Numbered from the stretch's first letter, positions 9,206 to 18,879 are shown. The stretch is DNA of 64,000 nt from an unicellular cyanobacterium SU3 (GCA_002172675.1 NETF01000109.1:1-64000); one strand, 5' to 3'. Notes: generated by a model from the letters alone, not told the origin. Numbers and translations are program-made.

Positions 9206-9234
9206 TTGTTGATTTAGATAAAATTAAATATAAT
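9206..9234 (+). promoter_or_regulatory. Sigma-70-type promoter for the trypsin-NACHT operon
   Basis: TTGTTG at 9206-9211 and a perfect TATAAT at 9229-9234 are separated by 17 bp. Initiation near 9241 would give a leader of about 35 bases before ATG 9276, with GAAGAG just upstream as a possible ribosome-binding site. It is the only good promoter I see before the three-gene operon. Confidence 0.5.
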
Positions 9235-9275
9235 AAAAAATAGTAGAAATCAACTAAATATTGAAGAGTTAAATC

Positions 9276-9521
9276 ATGGATAAAGACACACAATTTGCTT
9301 TACTGGTGATAGGATTACCTTTAGTTGGCTTAGTATATTGTGGCTTAATTATCGCCTTTTTGATGAATAATCCGTTTGGTCGAGAACACCCCTTAATCAC
9401 AGGATTTGTGGTGATGGTTGTTCCTTTTTCCACCGCAGCTACAATCTGGATTAAAGCCTCAGCCAAAGCTTATAAAGAACATGAACTGAGAAACCACTCC
9501 ACAAGCCATCAACTAAAATAA
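9276..9521 (+). CDS. Two-transmembrane small protein, first gene of the conflict operon
   Basis: 81 residues. Two hydrophobic helices (about 8-30 and 41-61) are joined by a short loop, NNPFGREHPL, and followed by a charged, His-rich C-terminal tail. No family recognised. It is 27 bp upstream of the trypsin-co-occurring gene on the same strand and appears to be transcribed with it and with the trypsin-NACHT protein from the promoter at 9206. It could be a membrane partner of the multi-TM NACHT protein, or an immunity or effector peptide; this is inference from position only. Confidence 0.65.
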   Translation: MDKDTQFALLVIGLPLVGLVYCGLIIAFLMNNPFGREHPLITGFVVMVVPFSTAATIWIKASAKAYKEHELRNHSTSHQLK

Positions 9522-9548
9522 AGACAAATCAATTATGAATAACTAACA

Positions 9549-9857
9549 ATGGAATTTGGAGACTCTAAACACCAACAACTTCCGGTCAGCTTACCTGGCG
9601 GAACTTTGATCAAAGTAGAAGTCCAACAAACTGGAAGAGAAGATGTGGCATTTGACATTAAACCCTTTAGCCAAGTTACCAAAGCCCTAGAAGAAATTAC
9701 CACAGCTTTAGCAGAAACTTTACAAAAGACTAAACCCGATAAAGCTTCTATTAAATTTGGGTTAGAATTAGGCATAGAAAAAGGAGAACTCATTGCCATC
9801 ATTGTCAAAGGCTCAGGTAAAGCTAACTTAGAAGTCACCCTAGAATGGGGCCGATAA
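9549..9857 (+). CDS. Trypsin-co-occurring domain protein (Trypco1-like)
   Basis: 102 residues. The pattern LPVSLPGGTLIKVEVQ, then FDIKPFSQVTKALEEITTAL, then IKFGLELGIEKGELIAII and a final LEVTLEW matches the small alpha/beta domain known as trypsin-co-occurring domain 1. That domain is typically encoded next to trypsin-like proteases in predicted NTP-dependent conflict systems. Here the next gene, 66 bp downstream, begins with exactly such a protease. The domain's molecular role is not established; it is thought to regulate or present the protease. Confidence 0.85.
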   Translation: MEFGDSKHQQLPVSLPGGTLIKVEVQQTGREDVAFDIKPFSQVTKALEEITTALAETLQKTKPDKASIKFGLELGIEKGELIAIIVKGSGKANLEVTLEWGR

Positions 9858-9923
9858 CTCAATTTTTCTCAGTTCTACTCCGTTGTTGTCATCCCTAACA
9901 GAATCTTTTAATGATTAAATAAG

Positions 9924-12497
9924 ATGGGTCAATCACTCGAAAGACTCTTACAACGTTGTGCTGTGAAAATCATTGTCCCTGGCCAAAGGGGTTGGGGAAC
10001 AGGCTTTAGCGTCGCTCCCAGACAAATTTTAACTTGTTTCCACGTGATTAAAAATGCCCCAAACGGACGGGTAAGTGTCAGTTGGGAAACTCAGGAAAAG
10101 GTTGCTGAAGCTACCATAGACAAGTATGATGAAGGGTTAGACATTGCCCTCCTGACATTGACTCATTGGGGTGACGACCTTCCTTGTGTTGATCTCGATC
10201 GCACCTTTCAAGCAGACGATCGATTTTACATCTACGGTTATCCTGACGACTTTCCTGATGGGGCTTCGGTAACAGTCCAATGCGAAGGAACCGCTCAAGA
10301 TCAACAAACCCTAATTAAATTTAAAGCCGGACAAGTGCGGCCAGGATTAAGCGGTTCCCCAATTTTAAATCAACGCACTGGGAAAGTGTGCGGTATGGTC
10401 AAATTTACCCGTGATCGCAGTTTTGATCTAGGGGGTGGGGCGATTCCGGTTGAAACCATTTTAACCACCTTTACCCACCTCACCGAAGAACAACATCGTT
10501 ATCATCAAAATAACCCTCAATGGCGATCGCTACTCCCCCAGTCTTCTCGTTTCCCTCATCTCACCCGTCAAGAGTATCGTAACCGTCAGGCCCTAATCAA
10601 TAAAGTCAATCACTATTGGATAGAAGGGGTTCTCGAAACTTCCCTCCCTGATCATCAGTCCATTGCCTTAAATTTAGAAGAAAGACCCTTAGCCCTCAGT
10701 AGTCAGTCTAATCTAGTGGCTGAGTTTATTGATAACCCTGAGATTCCCCTATCGCCAGACACCACTGTTCTCGATATCTTCGATCAATTAGGGGCCGGAC
10801 GTACCCTTTTAATTTTAGGGCAACCTGGATCAGGAAAAACCATGACCCTTTTGCAGTTAGGAAAAGAATTGATTAGACGGGCCCAAGAAGATGCTCAACA
10901 GTTAATTCCCGTCGTCTTCAACCTCTCCTCTTGGGCCGATGAAAAACCACCCATCGATCAATGGATTGTCAAAGAATTACACAGCAACTATCAAGTCCCT
11001 GAAAAAATGGGACAAACTTGGGTACAACAAGAGCAACTGTTATTTTTATTAGATGGCCTCGATGAAATTCTCACCAAAGAGTCTCAAGAAGCTTGCATCA
11101 AAGCCATCAACCAATTTCATCAAGACTTTGGTTCTCCAGAAATAGTGGTTTGTTGTCGAGATAACGATTATTTTGCTTTATCTGAACGCTTAAACCTAGA
11201 AAGTGCTATTTATTTACGTTCCCTCAGTTTAGAACAAATTGACCACTATTTAAGCCGATTAGAGAGTGAACTGTCTGCTTTACGAACCATCATTAAACAG
11301 GATTCTGTTTTGCAAGAATTAGCCACATCTCCTTTAATGCTCAATATTATGGCGATCGCCTATCAAGGATTAGCCATTAAAGACGTATCAACTTCTGGTG
11401 TCATTGAAGAACAAAGGCAACAAATTTTTAATGCTTACATTCAACGAATGTTCAAGCGTCCTCGTAACAATCCCGGTCATTATTCTCAACCAGACACCAT
11501 TACTAAGTTAGCCTGGTTAGCACAACAAATGTCAAAATTTTCTCAAAGTATCTTTCTCATTGAAAGGATGCAACCTAGCTGGTTAGGTCAGAATAAAGAC
11601 CAATGTTTATATACAGTGGGAGTCCGTTTTGTCATCTTTTTTATCTGGAGTACAGTTCATATCAGTTTATTAGGATTTCATCATAGTTTACTAGAGAGAA
11701 TTCCCTATGATCCTACTCCCTTAGAAATGATAAGTTATGCTCTTATTGCCGCCCCCATAGGAGCCATCCTTTATGCGTTATTTGGTAGTTTAATTGATCA
11801 ATATGTCCATCAATTTACTGGCTTAATTAACGGTTTATTTTTAGGGATAATTTATGGATTAATTTTTGGCATTCTTTGGCAAACTCTTCCTATGGGAATT
11901 GCTTATGGGATCATCTATGGATTAGTGGGTTGTTTAATTGATCGATCCATCAGCCACACGATAGACCCAGTAGAAACCTTTAAATGGTCTTGGAAAAAAT
12001 CAGGACTTTATTTAGCTATCGGATTAATTATTGCCATTAGTCTTTTTTTAGGAGGCACGACTGGGGGTATTATTCAAAGTTTAATTTTTGGAATTATGGT
12101 CTGTTTTATTTTTGTTTTCACCAAAGCAGAAAATATCGATCAAACAACGATTGCTAATCAAGGAATTTGGAAATCAGCCACTAATGCAACTAAAGTATTT
12201 TTAACCATTGGATTATTAACAACAGTGCTTTTAACCCTTGTGGAGAATTTAACCTCTGGTTTAGTTAATGGTTTAATTTTAGGACTATTGGGGGCATTTT
12301 TAGGGGCGCAACTATCAGGAATAGTTTGTATTCAGCATTTTGTTTTACGACTGATTTTATGGAAAAAAGGAAAAATTACCTGGAACTATGCTCGCTTTTT
12401 AAACTATGCTACAGCCCGTATTTTTCTGCAAAAAGTAGGAGGAGGTTATATCTTTATCCATCGGAGATTACGAGATCATTTTGCTCAACTTTCTTGA
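9924..12497 (+). CDS. Trypsin-like protease - NACHT NTPase - multi-TM fusion (predicted conflict-system protein)
   Basis: 857 residues. Residues 10-190 are a trypsin-like domain with an intact apparent triad: His40 (ILTCFHVI), Asp73 (GLDIALLTL) and Ser143 (RPGLSGSPIL). Residues 285-520 are a NACHT STAND NTPase with Walker A LILGQPGSGKT (297-307) and Walker B LLFLLDGLDE (372-381). From about 565 to 800 there are roughly eight hydrophobic helices, then a basic C-terminus with FIHRRLRDHFAQL. The layout fits a sensor/switch that uses ATP-driven oligomerisation to activate proteolysis at a membrane. It is the last gene of a three-gene operon and converges on pyrD with 7 bp between the stops. Confidence 0.93.
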   Translation: MGQSLERLLQRCAVKIIVPGQRGWGTGFSVAPRQILTCFHVIKNAPNGRVSVSWETQEKVAEATIDKYDEGLDIALLTLTHWGDDLPCVDLDRTFQADDRFYIYGYPDDFPDGASVTVQCEGTAQDQQTLIKFKAGQVRPGLSGSPILNQRTGKVCGMVKFTRDRSFDLGGGAIPVETILTTFTHLTEEQHRYHQNNPQWRSLLPQSSRFPHLTRQEYRNRQALINKVNHYWIEGVLETSLPDHQSIALNLEERPLALSSQSNLVAEFIDNPEIPLSPDTTVLDIFDQLGAGRTLLILGQPGSGKTMTLLQLGKELIRRAQEDAQQLIPVVFNLSSWADEKPPIDQWIVKELHSNYQVPEKMGQTWVQQEQLLFLLDGLDEILTKESQEACIKAINQFHQDFGSPEIVVCCRDNDYFALSERLNLESAIYLRSLSLEQIDHYLSRLESELSALRTIIKQDSVLQELATSPLMLNIMAIAYQGLAIKDVSTSGVIEEQRQQIFNAYIQRMFKRPRNNPGHYSQPDTITKLAWLAQQMSKFSQSIFLIERMQPSWLGQNKDQCLYTVGVRFVIFFIWSTVHISLLGFHHSLLERIPYDPTPLEMISYALIAAPIGAILYALFGSLIDQYVHQFTGLINGLFLGIIYGLIFGILWQTLPMGIAYGIIYGLVGCLIDRSISHTIDPVETFKWSWKKSGLYLAIGLIIAISLFLGGTTGGIIQSLIFGIMVCFIFVFTKAENIDQTTIANQGIWKSATNATKVFLTIGLLTTVLLTLVENLTSGLVNGLILGLLGAFLGAQLSGIVCIQHFVLRLILWKKGKITWNYARFLNYATARIFLQKVGGGYIFIHRRLRDHFAQLS

Positions 12498-12504
12498 CTA
12501 TCTA

Positions 12505-13644
12505 TCAACTATTAAAATCCATCCCTACCGCTTCTGAAATATGGGACAATTTATACTTTTCTAATTTATTCATTAACCCTTGATTGATATTACTAATACA
12601 CCAAGGACCTTGATAAATCCAACCAGTATATAATTGTAATAAACTTGCCCCTGCGGTGATTTTTTCCCAAGCATCTTCCGCCGTAAAAATGCCACCCACC
12701 CCAATAATAGGCAAGGTTCCTTGAGTTTGTTCGTAAATAAAACGAATCACTTCCGTTGATCTTTTCCGAATCGGTTGGCCACTAATTCCCCCCGCTTCTT
12801 CTTGAATAGGATTACCTGTTTTTTGCAGAATATTCGTCTTTAACCCTTCCCGTTTAATGGTGGTATTGGTCGCAATAATTCCAGCTAATTCATAAGTTTT
12901 AGCTAACTTAATAATTAACTTGATAGACTCCCAATTTAAGTCTGGGGAAATTTTAACCAAAATCGGTTTTTTCCGTTGATTAACTGATTGTAATTCGTGT
13001 AAAATAACATTGAGTTGTTCCCCTTCCTGTAGCGATCGCAGTCCGGGCGTATTAGGAGAACTAACATTAACTACAAAATAATCCGCATCCTCCTCAAGAT
13101 AACGGAAACTGCCCACATAATCCATTGCTGCTTGCTCTAAAGGGGTACTCTTCGATTTACATAAATTAATGCCGATAGGGATTTGACGGGGTTGCCGTTG
13201 CCAAGTTTCTTTGAGGGTTTGGGCAACCTGCTGGGCCCCTTGATTATTTGCCCCTAAACGGTTTAAAGCAGCTTGATCCTGGGGTAAACGGAATAAACGC
13301 GGTTTTGGGTTCCCAGGTTGAGAATGAAGGGTTACGGCTCCAATTTCAGCGAATCCAAAGCCCATATGATCCCAGATACCAGCAGCTAAACCATCCTTAT
13401 CACACCCGGCAGCCAACCCCACAGGAGTTTTAAAGGTTAACCCCCATAAATTTTGCTGCAAACGGCTATCCTCAAAGGTGAAAGAATGATCTAAATTCCC
13501 TAATATCCACTTTCCCCATACAGTGTGGCGATTTTCATCCAGACGGTGAAGGGTTTTTAAGAGTTGCTGATGGGCATTTTCTGGGTTATTTTTTGCTACT
13601 GCTAGGACAAGGGGATAAAAAGGTTGGGCAAAATTAAACATCAT
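12505..13644 (-). CDS. pyrD: Dihydroorotate dehydrogenase (quinone), class 2
   Basis: 379 residues, the length of class 2 enzymes. Visible motifs include [18 protein letters not shown] at the FMN site, [19 protein letters not shown], and [14 protein letters not shown] with the catalytic-loop serines. [19 protein letters not shown] contacts the FMN phosphate. It oxidises dihydroorotate to orotate in pyrimidine synthesis and passes electrons to membrane quinone. The N-terminal [20 protein letters not shown] helix pair is the usual membrane-associating extension of this class. It appears monocistronic here. Starts at 13644 and 13641 (two adjacent Met codons) are equally possible. Confidence 0.96.
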   Translation of the reverse strand: MMFNFAQPFYPLVLAVAKNNPENAHQQLLKTLHRLDENRHTVWGKWILGNLDHSFTFEDSRLQQNLWGLTFKTPVGLAAGCDKDGLAAGIWDHMGFGFAEIGAVTLHSQPGNPKPRLFRLPQDQAALNRLGANNQGAQQVAQTLKETWQRQPRQIPIGINLCKSKSTPLEQAAMDYVGSFRYLEEDADYFVVNVSSPNTPGLRSLQEGEQLNVILHELQSVNQRKKPILVKISPDLNWESIKLIIKLAKTYELAGIIATNTTIKREGLKTNILQKTGNPIQEEAGGISGQPIRKRSTEVIRFIYEQTQGTLPIIGVGGIFTAEDAWEKITAGASLLQLYTGWIYQGPWCISNINQGLMNKLEKYKLSHISEAVGMDFNS

Positions 13645-14234
13645 ATCTAGAGGAGTTGGGAGTTCAGGATTATTCCTTTTCTTTAAAGTTAGGTTATATC
13701 TAGTTTAGGAAAATAAACCCAGAATCAGCATAACGCTATATTCTTAGAAAAACTATTAATTAGATATTAATTTCTGGGCGTGAGGAGTAAATATTTCAAA
13801 AAATAGTTTATATTTTTCTTTTCTTGGAATAATAATGAGTAGGCAAGAAAAATAAAAAAACAAGACATTAACAAGGAGATAATGGAAAGATTACGATAAT
13901 GCTCTGGTAACATTTTGATTTTTTATTTAATTCAAGTGTACTGTAAAATAGTATATTGTGTAAATTGGTATATTAATTAACAATTTAAGATTATTTTAGG
14001 AGTATTGAAGTAAGAATCTCACTGTAATGCGATCGCTTCTTTACATAAAAATTTAGTTTGATAACGGGAAAATATGGGAGAATTTTTCTAATTTCTCCAA
14101 TTTTCTAAACCATTCATATTTCTTTAACGTCAAAAAAGATTAAGCGTTCTTTAAATTTTTCTTGTTTATGATTCCATTTTCAAGTATTGTCGTTATCATT
14201 ACACACATATAACCTTACTCCATTAAAAACTATC
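13645..14234. other. 590-bp AT-rich intergenic stretch, no gene found
   Basis: Between the divergent pyrD and the small secreted protein I see only short, stop-riddled frames, one HIP1-like GCGATCGC near 14028, and A/T-rich runs. An open frame extends from TTG 14187 into the next gene, but its first 16 codons precede a better ATG at 14235 and look non-coding. No convincing terminator, repeat array or RNA fold was recognised. Confidence 0.5.
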
Positions 14235-14657
14235 ATGAATGTATCCATAAGAAAGCCATATAACTTATTGGCTTATGTAACAACTGCTACTTTTTTCTTA
14301 GGTATGACTCTAAGTTCCTCCGCATCAAATGCACCGTTGAAAAAATATGAGAATATTAATCTCAAACAATTCAACGAATGTATAAGACCCCCCAGTTCTA
14401 ACGGTTCAGAACAAGGTTGGGCTGATTACCAAGGCGAAAATCAAGGTAAAGTTGAGTTAAAAGTTAGGAATCAACCTATGATTTCTGATGGTACCGTTGC
14501 AGCCACCTTAGACTATAAATTTGAACCATCCGAAGAATTATTAACCTTAGAAATCAAGGAAAAAACCTCATTTATGTTCGGTATGATTCAAGCATCAAAC
14601 GAACAAATCTGGGAAGGATTTGATGGTTTAGTTAAAGAATGTCGTAGCTACGGCTAA
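14235..14657 (+). CDS. Small exported protein of unknown function
   Basis: 140 residues from ATG 14235. The N-terminus has a basic start followed by a hydrophobic run (LLAYVTTATFFLGMTL) and SSSASNA, a plausible signal peptidase I site. The mature part is acidic, with one Cys near its start and one at the end (FNECIRPP and VKECRSYG), compatible with a disulfide. No family recognised. The stop at 14655-14657 abuts the stop of the convergent gene with no spacer. Confidence 0.65.
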   Translation: MNVSIRKPYNLLAYVTTATFFLGMTLSSSASNAPLKKYENINLKQFNECIRPPSSNGSEQGWADYQGENQGKVELKVRNQPMISDGTVAATLDYKFEPSEELLTLEIKEKTSFMFGMIQASNEQIWEGFDGLVKECRSYG

Positions 14658-14975
14658 CTAAAAAGGAAAAGACACCCTTACTCTTTCTTCGGGGGCGGGT
14701 CGTTCTTGACGAATATCAAGAGAAGGAGAGCCATTTCTATCATTAATACGAATTCTGGTTTGAGGTCTTCTTTGTTCTTCAACCCCTACCGTCAAGCGAC
14801 CATTATCACCATAAACTCTCACATTCGTTCGGCTACGGCGACGACGTTCATTAGAAAAATCGACGCGAACATCATCACCCAGTTCGATAATTTGAGCGTT
14901 AACGGTTTTTGTCCCCATTGAAGAAGTGATTACGACACTAAGGGTCAACATTGCAAATATAGAAATCGATTTCAT
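14658..14975 (-). CDS. Small exported Arg-rich protein of unknown function
   Basis: 105 residues from the Met at 14975 (MKSISIFAMLTLSVV). The frame extends eight codons further upstream, but the signal peptide starts naturally at this Met. Cleavage near TVNAQ is likely. The mature protein is basic and repetitive: VRVDFSNERRRRSR, then several alternations of hydrophobic and Arg residues (RIRINDRNGS, ERVRVSF), suggesting a beta-strand-rich fold. Family unknown. It abuts the convergent exported-protein gene. Confidence 0.6.
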   Translation of the reverse strand: MKSISIFAMLTLSVVITSSMGTKTVNAQIIELGDDVRVDFSNERRRRSRTNVRVYGDNGRLTVGVEEQRRPQTRIRINDRNGSPSLDIRQERPAPEERVRVSFPF

Positions 14976-15111
14976 GGGGAATTCTCCAAAAACACTCAAC
15001 AGATACAGACAATTGCTACTATGCCCTAAGAGAATCTTACCCTTGATTTTTGTCAGGTTACTTCCCCCACTTGTATGATTTATCTTTCAGATTTTTTACG
15101 GTTAAAACTAG

Positions 15112-15140
15112 CCCACGGACTCTAACCCGTGGGTTTTCTT
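15112..15140 (+). terminator. GC-rich hairpin followed by T-rich tract
   Basis: CCCACGG (15112-15118) pairs with CCGTGGG (15127-15133) around an 8-base loop, followed by ttttctt. It resembles a rho-independent terminator reading rightwards, and also the hairpins at ends of IS200/IS605-type elements. It lies about 80 bp ahead of the kinase gene, where it could act as an attenuator, or be an IS footprint. Confidence 0.4.
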
Positions 15141-15162
15141 GATTTTAAGGGTACCCAAATAA

Positions 15163-15210
15163 AGATAGGATAAATAAAGAATATTAAATCAATTTAGATA
15201 GGATAAATAA
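15163..15210. promoter_or_regulatory. Two direct copies of AGATAGGATAAATAA upstream of the kinase gene
   Basis: Identical 15-mers at 15163-15177 and 15196-15210 start 33 bp apart (about three helical turns), and the second ends 9 bp before the start codon at 15220. The spacing suggests a protein-binding site, though a simple duplication is equally possible. Confidence 0.35.
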
Positions 15211-15219
15211 CGGATATAA

Positions 15220-18012
15220 ATGCGCTGTTTAAATTGCCACCTAGATAACCTTCCCGAAACTACCCAACTTTGTCCCCATTGTGGGGCGCAAGTCCTTTCT
15301 TTGTTACAAGAAGTGTTACCCCAAGGAACCCAACTGCGATCGCATACATACTGTTTAGACGATGCTATGGGAAAAGGCAGTTTTGGCATTACCTATCGCG
15401 CCCATCATACCGCATTAAAGAATCCTGTCGCCGTCAAAGAATTTTATCCCGTCGACTACGTCTCCCGAAATATTGAAACCAAACTATTAATTATCCCTGC
15501 TAAACATCAAGACGTATACAAAAGAAGTTTATATCGTTTTTTAGAAGAAGGACAAATACTAGCCAAGTTAAACCATCCCAACATCGTCAAAGTTAAAGAT
15601 TTATTTGAAGAAAGAGATACCGCTTACATTGTTATGGACCTGGTACAGGGGAGAACGTTATTACAAGAATTGGAAAATCAGCCTAATAAAAAATTATCCC
15701 CTGATAGGATAGAAAAGTTAATTGAACAATTAGTTAATGCTTTAACTACTATTCACGAAGCAGGAATTTATCATCTGGATCTTAAACCAGAAAATATGAT
15801 CTTGACCCCTAAAGATCAGTTAATTTTAATTGATTTTGGATCAGCCACATTAGCCAGTGATGCTAAACGAAAAAGGACTCGTTCTTTTACCGAATGTTAT
15901 GCAGCCCCAGAAATTATTTCAGGAGGAGAAGTCGGACCCCAAAGTGATCTATTTGAAGTAGGAATGATTCTCCATGAACTATTAACAGGACAATTACCAC
16001 CTCCAGCAATGACCCGTGTTTTAGAAACCGATACTTGGCAACCTCAAGGGTTAGACTATCCTTGGGATATGTTAATCGTTGATGCGTTAAGAATTCAACG
16101 AAGCGATCGCAGTTCCACCGTAGCTCAATGGTGGGAACAACGAAAGCAGAAACCAGAAAATACTATTAGAATTGATCAAAAAAGTGTTGAAAATTTACAA
16201 GGAAAATTTATATTACCTTTATTACAACAACAAGGAATGGTTCATAAATTGGGTCGAGGTTGTATTAAAAAAGCCATTCCCATTAATCAAAATCAAGTCT
16301 TAGTTTTAGAAGCAGGAGGCGCATCTTTATTAGACTTTAATACCCATATTGCTCATTGGCAAATTGACTGCCCGACTTCCTCGGGAGCCATCAGCGAAAA
16401 TAAAAAAATATTAGCCTTAGTTTGGCAACAAAACATCTATTTATGGGATTTAACTGAAGGAAAATTTTTAAGACAATTACAAGGTCATTCAAAAAAAATT
16501 ACTGATTTAGCATTTAATAAAGACGGATCATTATTACTTTCAGGTAGTCTGGATGAAACCTTAATTATCTGGGAAATTAAAACAGGAAGAAAACGTCATG
16601 AATTATCTGAACCCATGGGACGCATAACTGCTGTTGCGTTTAGCGAAGATAATCAATTTATTGCTTCAGGTTCCCATATCGGAATCGTGAGAATTTGGGG
16701 AGCCATATCTGGACAAGAATGGCGATGTTTAGAAGGTCATGAAATGGCAATAGAAAGCCTAATTTTTAGCTCAGATAGTAAACTTTTAGCATCAGGAGGA
16801 CGAGATAAAACCATTCGTTTATGGGATGTGACCTCAGGCAAATTTCAACAAGTATTAGAAGGTCATCAGGACTGGGTAACGGCATTAAGTGTTGACAAAA
16901 AAGCCGATTATTTAGCCTCTGCATCGACAATTAACGATAAAACCATTCGTATTTGGTCTATTGCACAACGGCAACAAATTCAACAATTACAAGGCCATTG
17001 TAACAGTATTCAAGCGATCGCCTTTTGTCCCGATGATCGTTATTTGATCTCAGCCGCATCGGACAATACCATTCGTCTCTGGGACCGAGAAACTGAAAAA
17101 GCGATCAAACAACTTAAACAACACACTAATTGGGTGTATAGTGTGGCCGGTAGTACAGATGGTCGTTGGGTAGCGATCGGATATAATGACTCGAATGTGC
17201 GCCTTTGGGATATCATTGAACAACGAGAAGTTAATTGTCTTAAAGGTCATGAAAGCGCGGTTTCTAGTGTCGTTTTTTGTCCTGATAGTCAATATCTTGT
17301 CTCCGGTAGTTGGGATGGAACCCTAAGAGTTTGGGATATTCATACAGGAAAATGTAAACGTATTTTACAAGGTCATCAAAACTGGGTCAGCAGTGTTGCA
17401 GTGAGTTCCAACGGTCAATGGGTTGCGTCGGGAAGTTGGGATAAAATTGTTTGTCTGTGGGAAATTACTAATAATTGGCATCATTTCAAAGGTAATAAAC
17501 CCACTCGTATTTTACAAGGCCATTTAGAAGATATCGAAGGGATTGCTTTTAGTCCCGATAGTCAATTAATTGCGAGTTCTAGTAACGATAAAACGATTAA
17601 AATATGGGAAGTTTCATCTGGTCAACAAGTTCAACAATTAGAAGGTCATAAATATAGCGTTGATGGTGTGGTTTTTAGTCCCGATGGTCAATTTATTGCT
17701 TCGGTGAGTCGGGATAAAACGGTTAGAGTTTGGCACGTTATTTCTGGTAAAGAAATTCATAAATTTCAAGGTCATACCAATTATGTGAAATGTGTAGCAT
17801 TTAGTTTAGACGGTCGTTATTTAGTCTCTGGGGGAAAAGATAAAATGATTGCTATTTGGGATCTTATGTCAGGAGAATTAACTCAATTAATTCAAGGTCA
17901 TACCCATGATATTAATAGTATTGCTTTTACTGGAGACGGTTCTTTTTTAGTCTCTGGGGATAATGATGGAGTGGTGAGGTTATGGACTTTACAGTTAGGA
18001 AATGAAACTTAG
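15220..18012 (+). CDS. Zinc-ribbon / Ser-Thr protein kinase / WD40-repeat protein
   Basis: 930 residues. The N-terminus is a zinc ribbon with Cys3, Cys6, Cys18 and Cys21. A Hanks-type kinase spans about 43-310: glycine loop AMGKGSFG (49-56), ATP-binding Lys73 in VAVKEF, catalytic loop YHLDLKPEN (184-192, with Leu in place of the Arg of HRD), and DFG (205-207). The remainder, about 335-930, is a run of some 12-14 WD40 repeats (LQGH...SPD...IASGS..KTI.IW), probably two beta propellers. Such kinases are common in cyanobacteria and phosphorylate Ser/Thr in response to unknown signals. No membrane segment. Confidence 0.95.
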   Translation: MRCLNCHLDNLPETTQLCPHCGAQVLSLLQEVLPQGTQLRSHTYCLDDAMGKGSFGITYRAHHTALKNPVAVKEFYPVDYVSRNIETKLLIIPAKHQDVYKRSLYRFLEEGQILAKLNHPNIVKVKDLFEERDTAYIVMDLVQGRTLLQELENQPNKKLSPDRIEKLIEQLVNALTTIHEAGIYHLDLKPENMILTPKDQLILIDFGSATLASDAKRKRTRSFTECYAAPEIISGGEVGPQSDLFEVGMILHELLTGQLPPPAMTRVLETDTWQPQGLDYPWDMLIVDALRIQRSDRSSTVAQWWEQRKQKPENTIRIDQKSVENLQGKFILPLLQQQGMVHKLGRGCIKKAIPINQNQVLVLEAGGASLLDFNTHIAHWQIDCPTSSGAISENKKILALVWQQNIYLWDLTEGKFLRQLQGHSKKITDLAFNKDGSLLLSGSLDETLIIWEIKTGRKRHELSEPMGRITAVAFSEDNQFIASGSHIGIVRIWGAISGQEWRCLEGHEMAIESLIFSSDSKLLASGGRDKTIRLWDVTSGKFQQVLEGHQDWVTALSVDKKADYLASASTINDKTIRIWSIAQRQQIQQLQGHCNSIQAIAFCPDDRYLISAASDNTIRLWDRETEKAIKQLKQHTNWVYSVAGSTDGRWVAIGYNDSNVRLWDIIEQREVNCLKGHESAVSSVVFCPDSQYLVSGSWDGTLRVWDIHTGKCKRILQGHQNWVSSVAVSSNGQWVASGSWDKIVCLWEITNNWHHFKGNKPTRILQGHLEDIEGIAFSPDSQLIASSSNDKTIKIWEVSSGQQVQQLEGHKYSVDGVVFSPDGQFIASVSRDKTVRVWHVISGKEIHKFQGHTNYVKCVAFSLDGRYLVSGGKDKMIAIWDLMSGELTQLIQGHTHDINSIAFTGDGSFLVSGDNDGVVRLWTLQLGNET

Positions 18013-18022
18013 CAGTCCGTAG

Positions 18023-18040
18023 TCAAGGCTTCAGCCTTGA
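18023..18040. repeat. Short perfect hairpin after the kinase gene
   Basis: TCAAGGCT (18023-18030) and AGCCTTGA (18033-18040) form an 8-bp inverted repeat 11 bp after the stop. There is no T-tract on either side, so it is more like a dispersed cyanobacterial palindrome or an RNA-stabilising 3' hairpin than an intrinsic terminator. Confidence 0.45.
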
Positions 18041-18133
18041 TAAAGTTATAATAGATTGGCTGGTAAATATCGAAAATAATGGAACCTTCTGGTTTATCAA
18101 TTGATTTATTATCTTAAATAATAACCGATAACT

Positions 18134-18781
18134 ATGAAACAATCTACTTTAAACTCTATATTAATGGATACTTGGATAAAAAAAACTTGGGAAGATTATC
18201 TTAAATTAACTCGACATTTCAACTATGAAAACGCAACCTTTTACTATGATCAAGGATGGATGAAAATCGAAATGTCACCCATTGGAATTGCACACGCTAA
18301 AGATAATAATATTATTCCTACTGTTATCATTCTCTATGCTGCTTTTAAAAATATTTCTTTAGAAGGATTAACTAATGTTAGTTTAAGAAAAACAGGTATT
18401 AGAGAAGTGCAACCCGACATCAGTTATTATATCGGAAAAAACCGTTCTAACCTTCCTCGTAATAACTCTCCGATTAATCTAGATGAAATTTCGCCTCCTA
18501 CCCTCATCATAGAAATTGGTTCATCTTCTTACCTAGATGATATAGGCAAAAAACGTCTATTATACGAACAATTAGGAATCAAAGAATATTGGGTTATTAA
18601 CGTTGCAGAAAGTCAAATTATTGCATTTACGATGGAAAATCAAGGAAGCTATCAAATTCGAGAATCTCAAGTGTTATCAGGGTTATCCATTGATTTAGTA
18701 GAAGAAGCTTTAAAGCGTTCTCAAACTGAGGATGACAGTAGCATCACTCGCTGGTTAATGTCTACTTTTCAATCCCAATAA
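18134..18781 (+). CDS. Uma2-family (DUF820) putative endonuclease
   Basis: 215 residues. The restriction-endonuclease-like fold is suggested by VQPDISYYIG, then PTLIIEIGSSS and KKRLLYEQLGIKEYWVIN, giving the D...E-x-K-like spacing of Uma2 proteins. The family is highly expanded in cyanobacteria; its role is unsettled, with links to mobile DNA and transposase-related nucleases. It stands alone here. Two more copies are in the window (38346-38966, 48146-48685), clearly divergent in sequence. Confidence 0.88.
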   Translation: MKQSTLNSILMDTWIKKTWEDYLKLTRHFNYENATFYYDQGWMKIEMSPIGIAHAKDNNIIPTVIILYAAFKNISLEGLTNVSLRKTGIREVQPDISYYIGKNRSNLPRNNSPINLDEISPPTLIIEIGSSSYLDDIGKKRLLYEQLGIKEYWVINVAESQIIAFTMENQGSYQIRESQVLSGLSIDLVEEALKRSQTEDDSSITRWLMSTFQSQ

Positions 18782-18879
18782 TCACACTATAAAAAAGGTA
18801 TTTAAGATACTAAATGATAGTTTAACTTTTATCTTAGGAATTATTATGAATTATAATTTAGAAAGACTAAAAATATTGA

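Noticed and set aside
12326-12583. 85-codon frame overlapping the end of the trypsin-NACHT gene and pyrD
   Set aside because: It is an alternative frame of the NACHT C-terminus running into antisense of pyrD.
15112-15140. Intact IS200/IS605 element ahead of the kinase gene
   Set aside because: Only one end-like hairpin is present; no TnpA or TnpB coding sequence is nearby.
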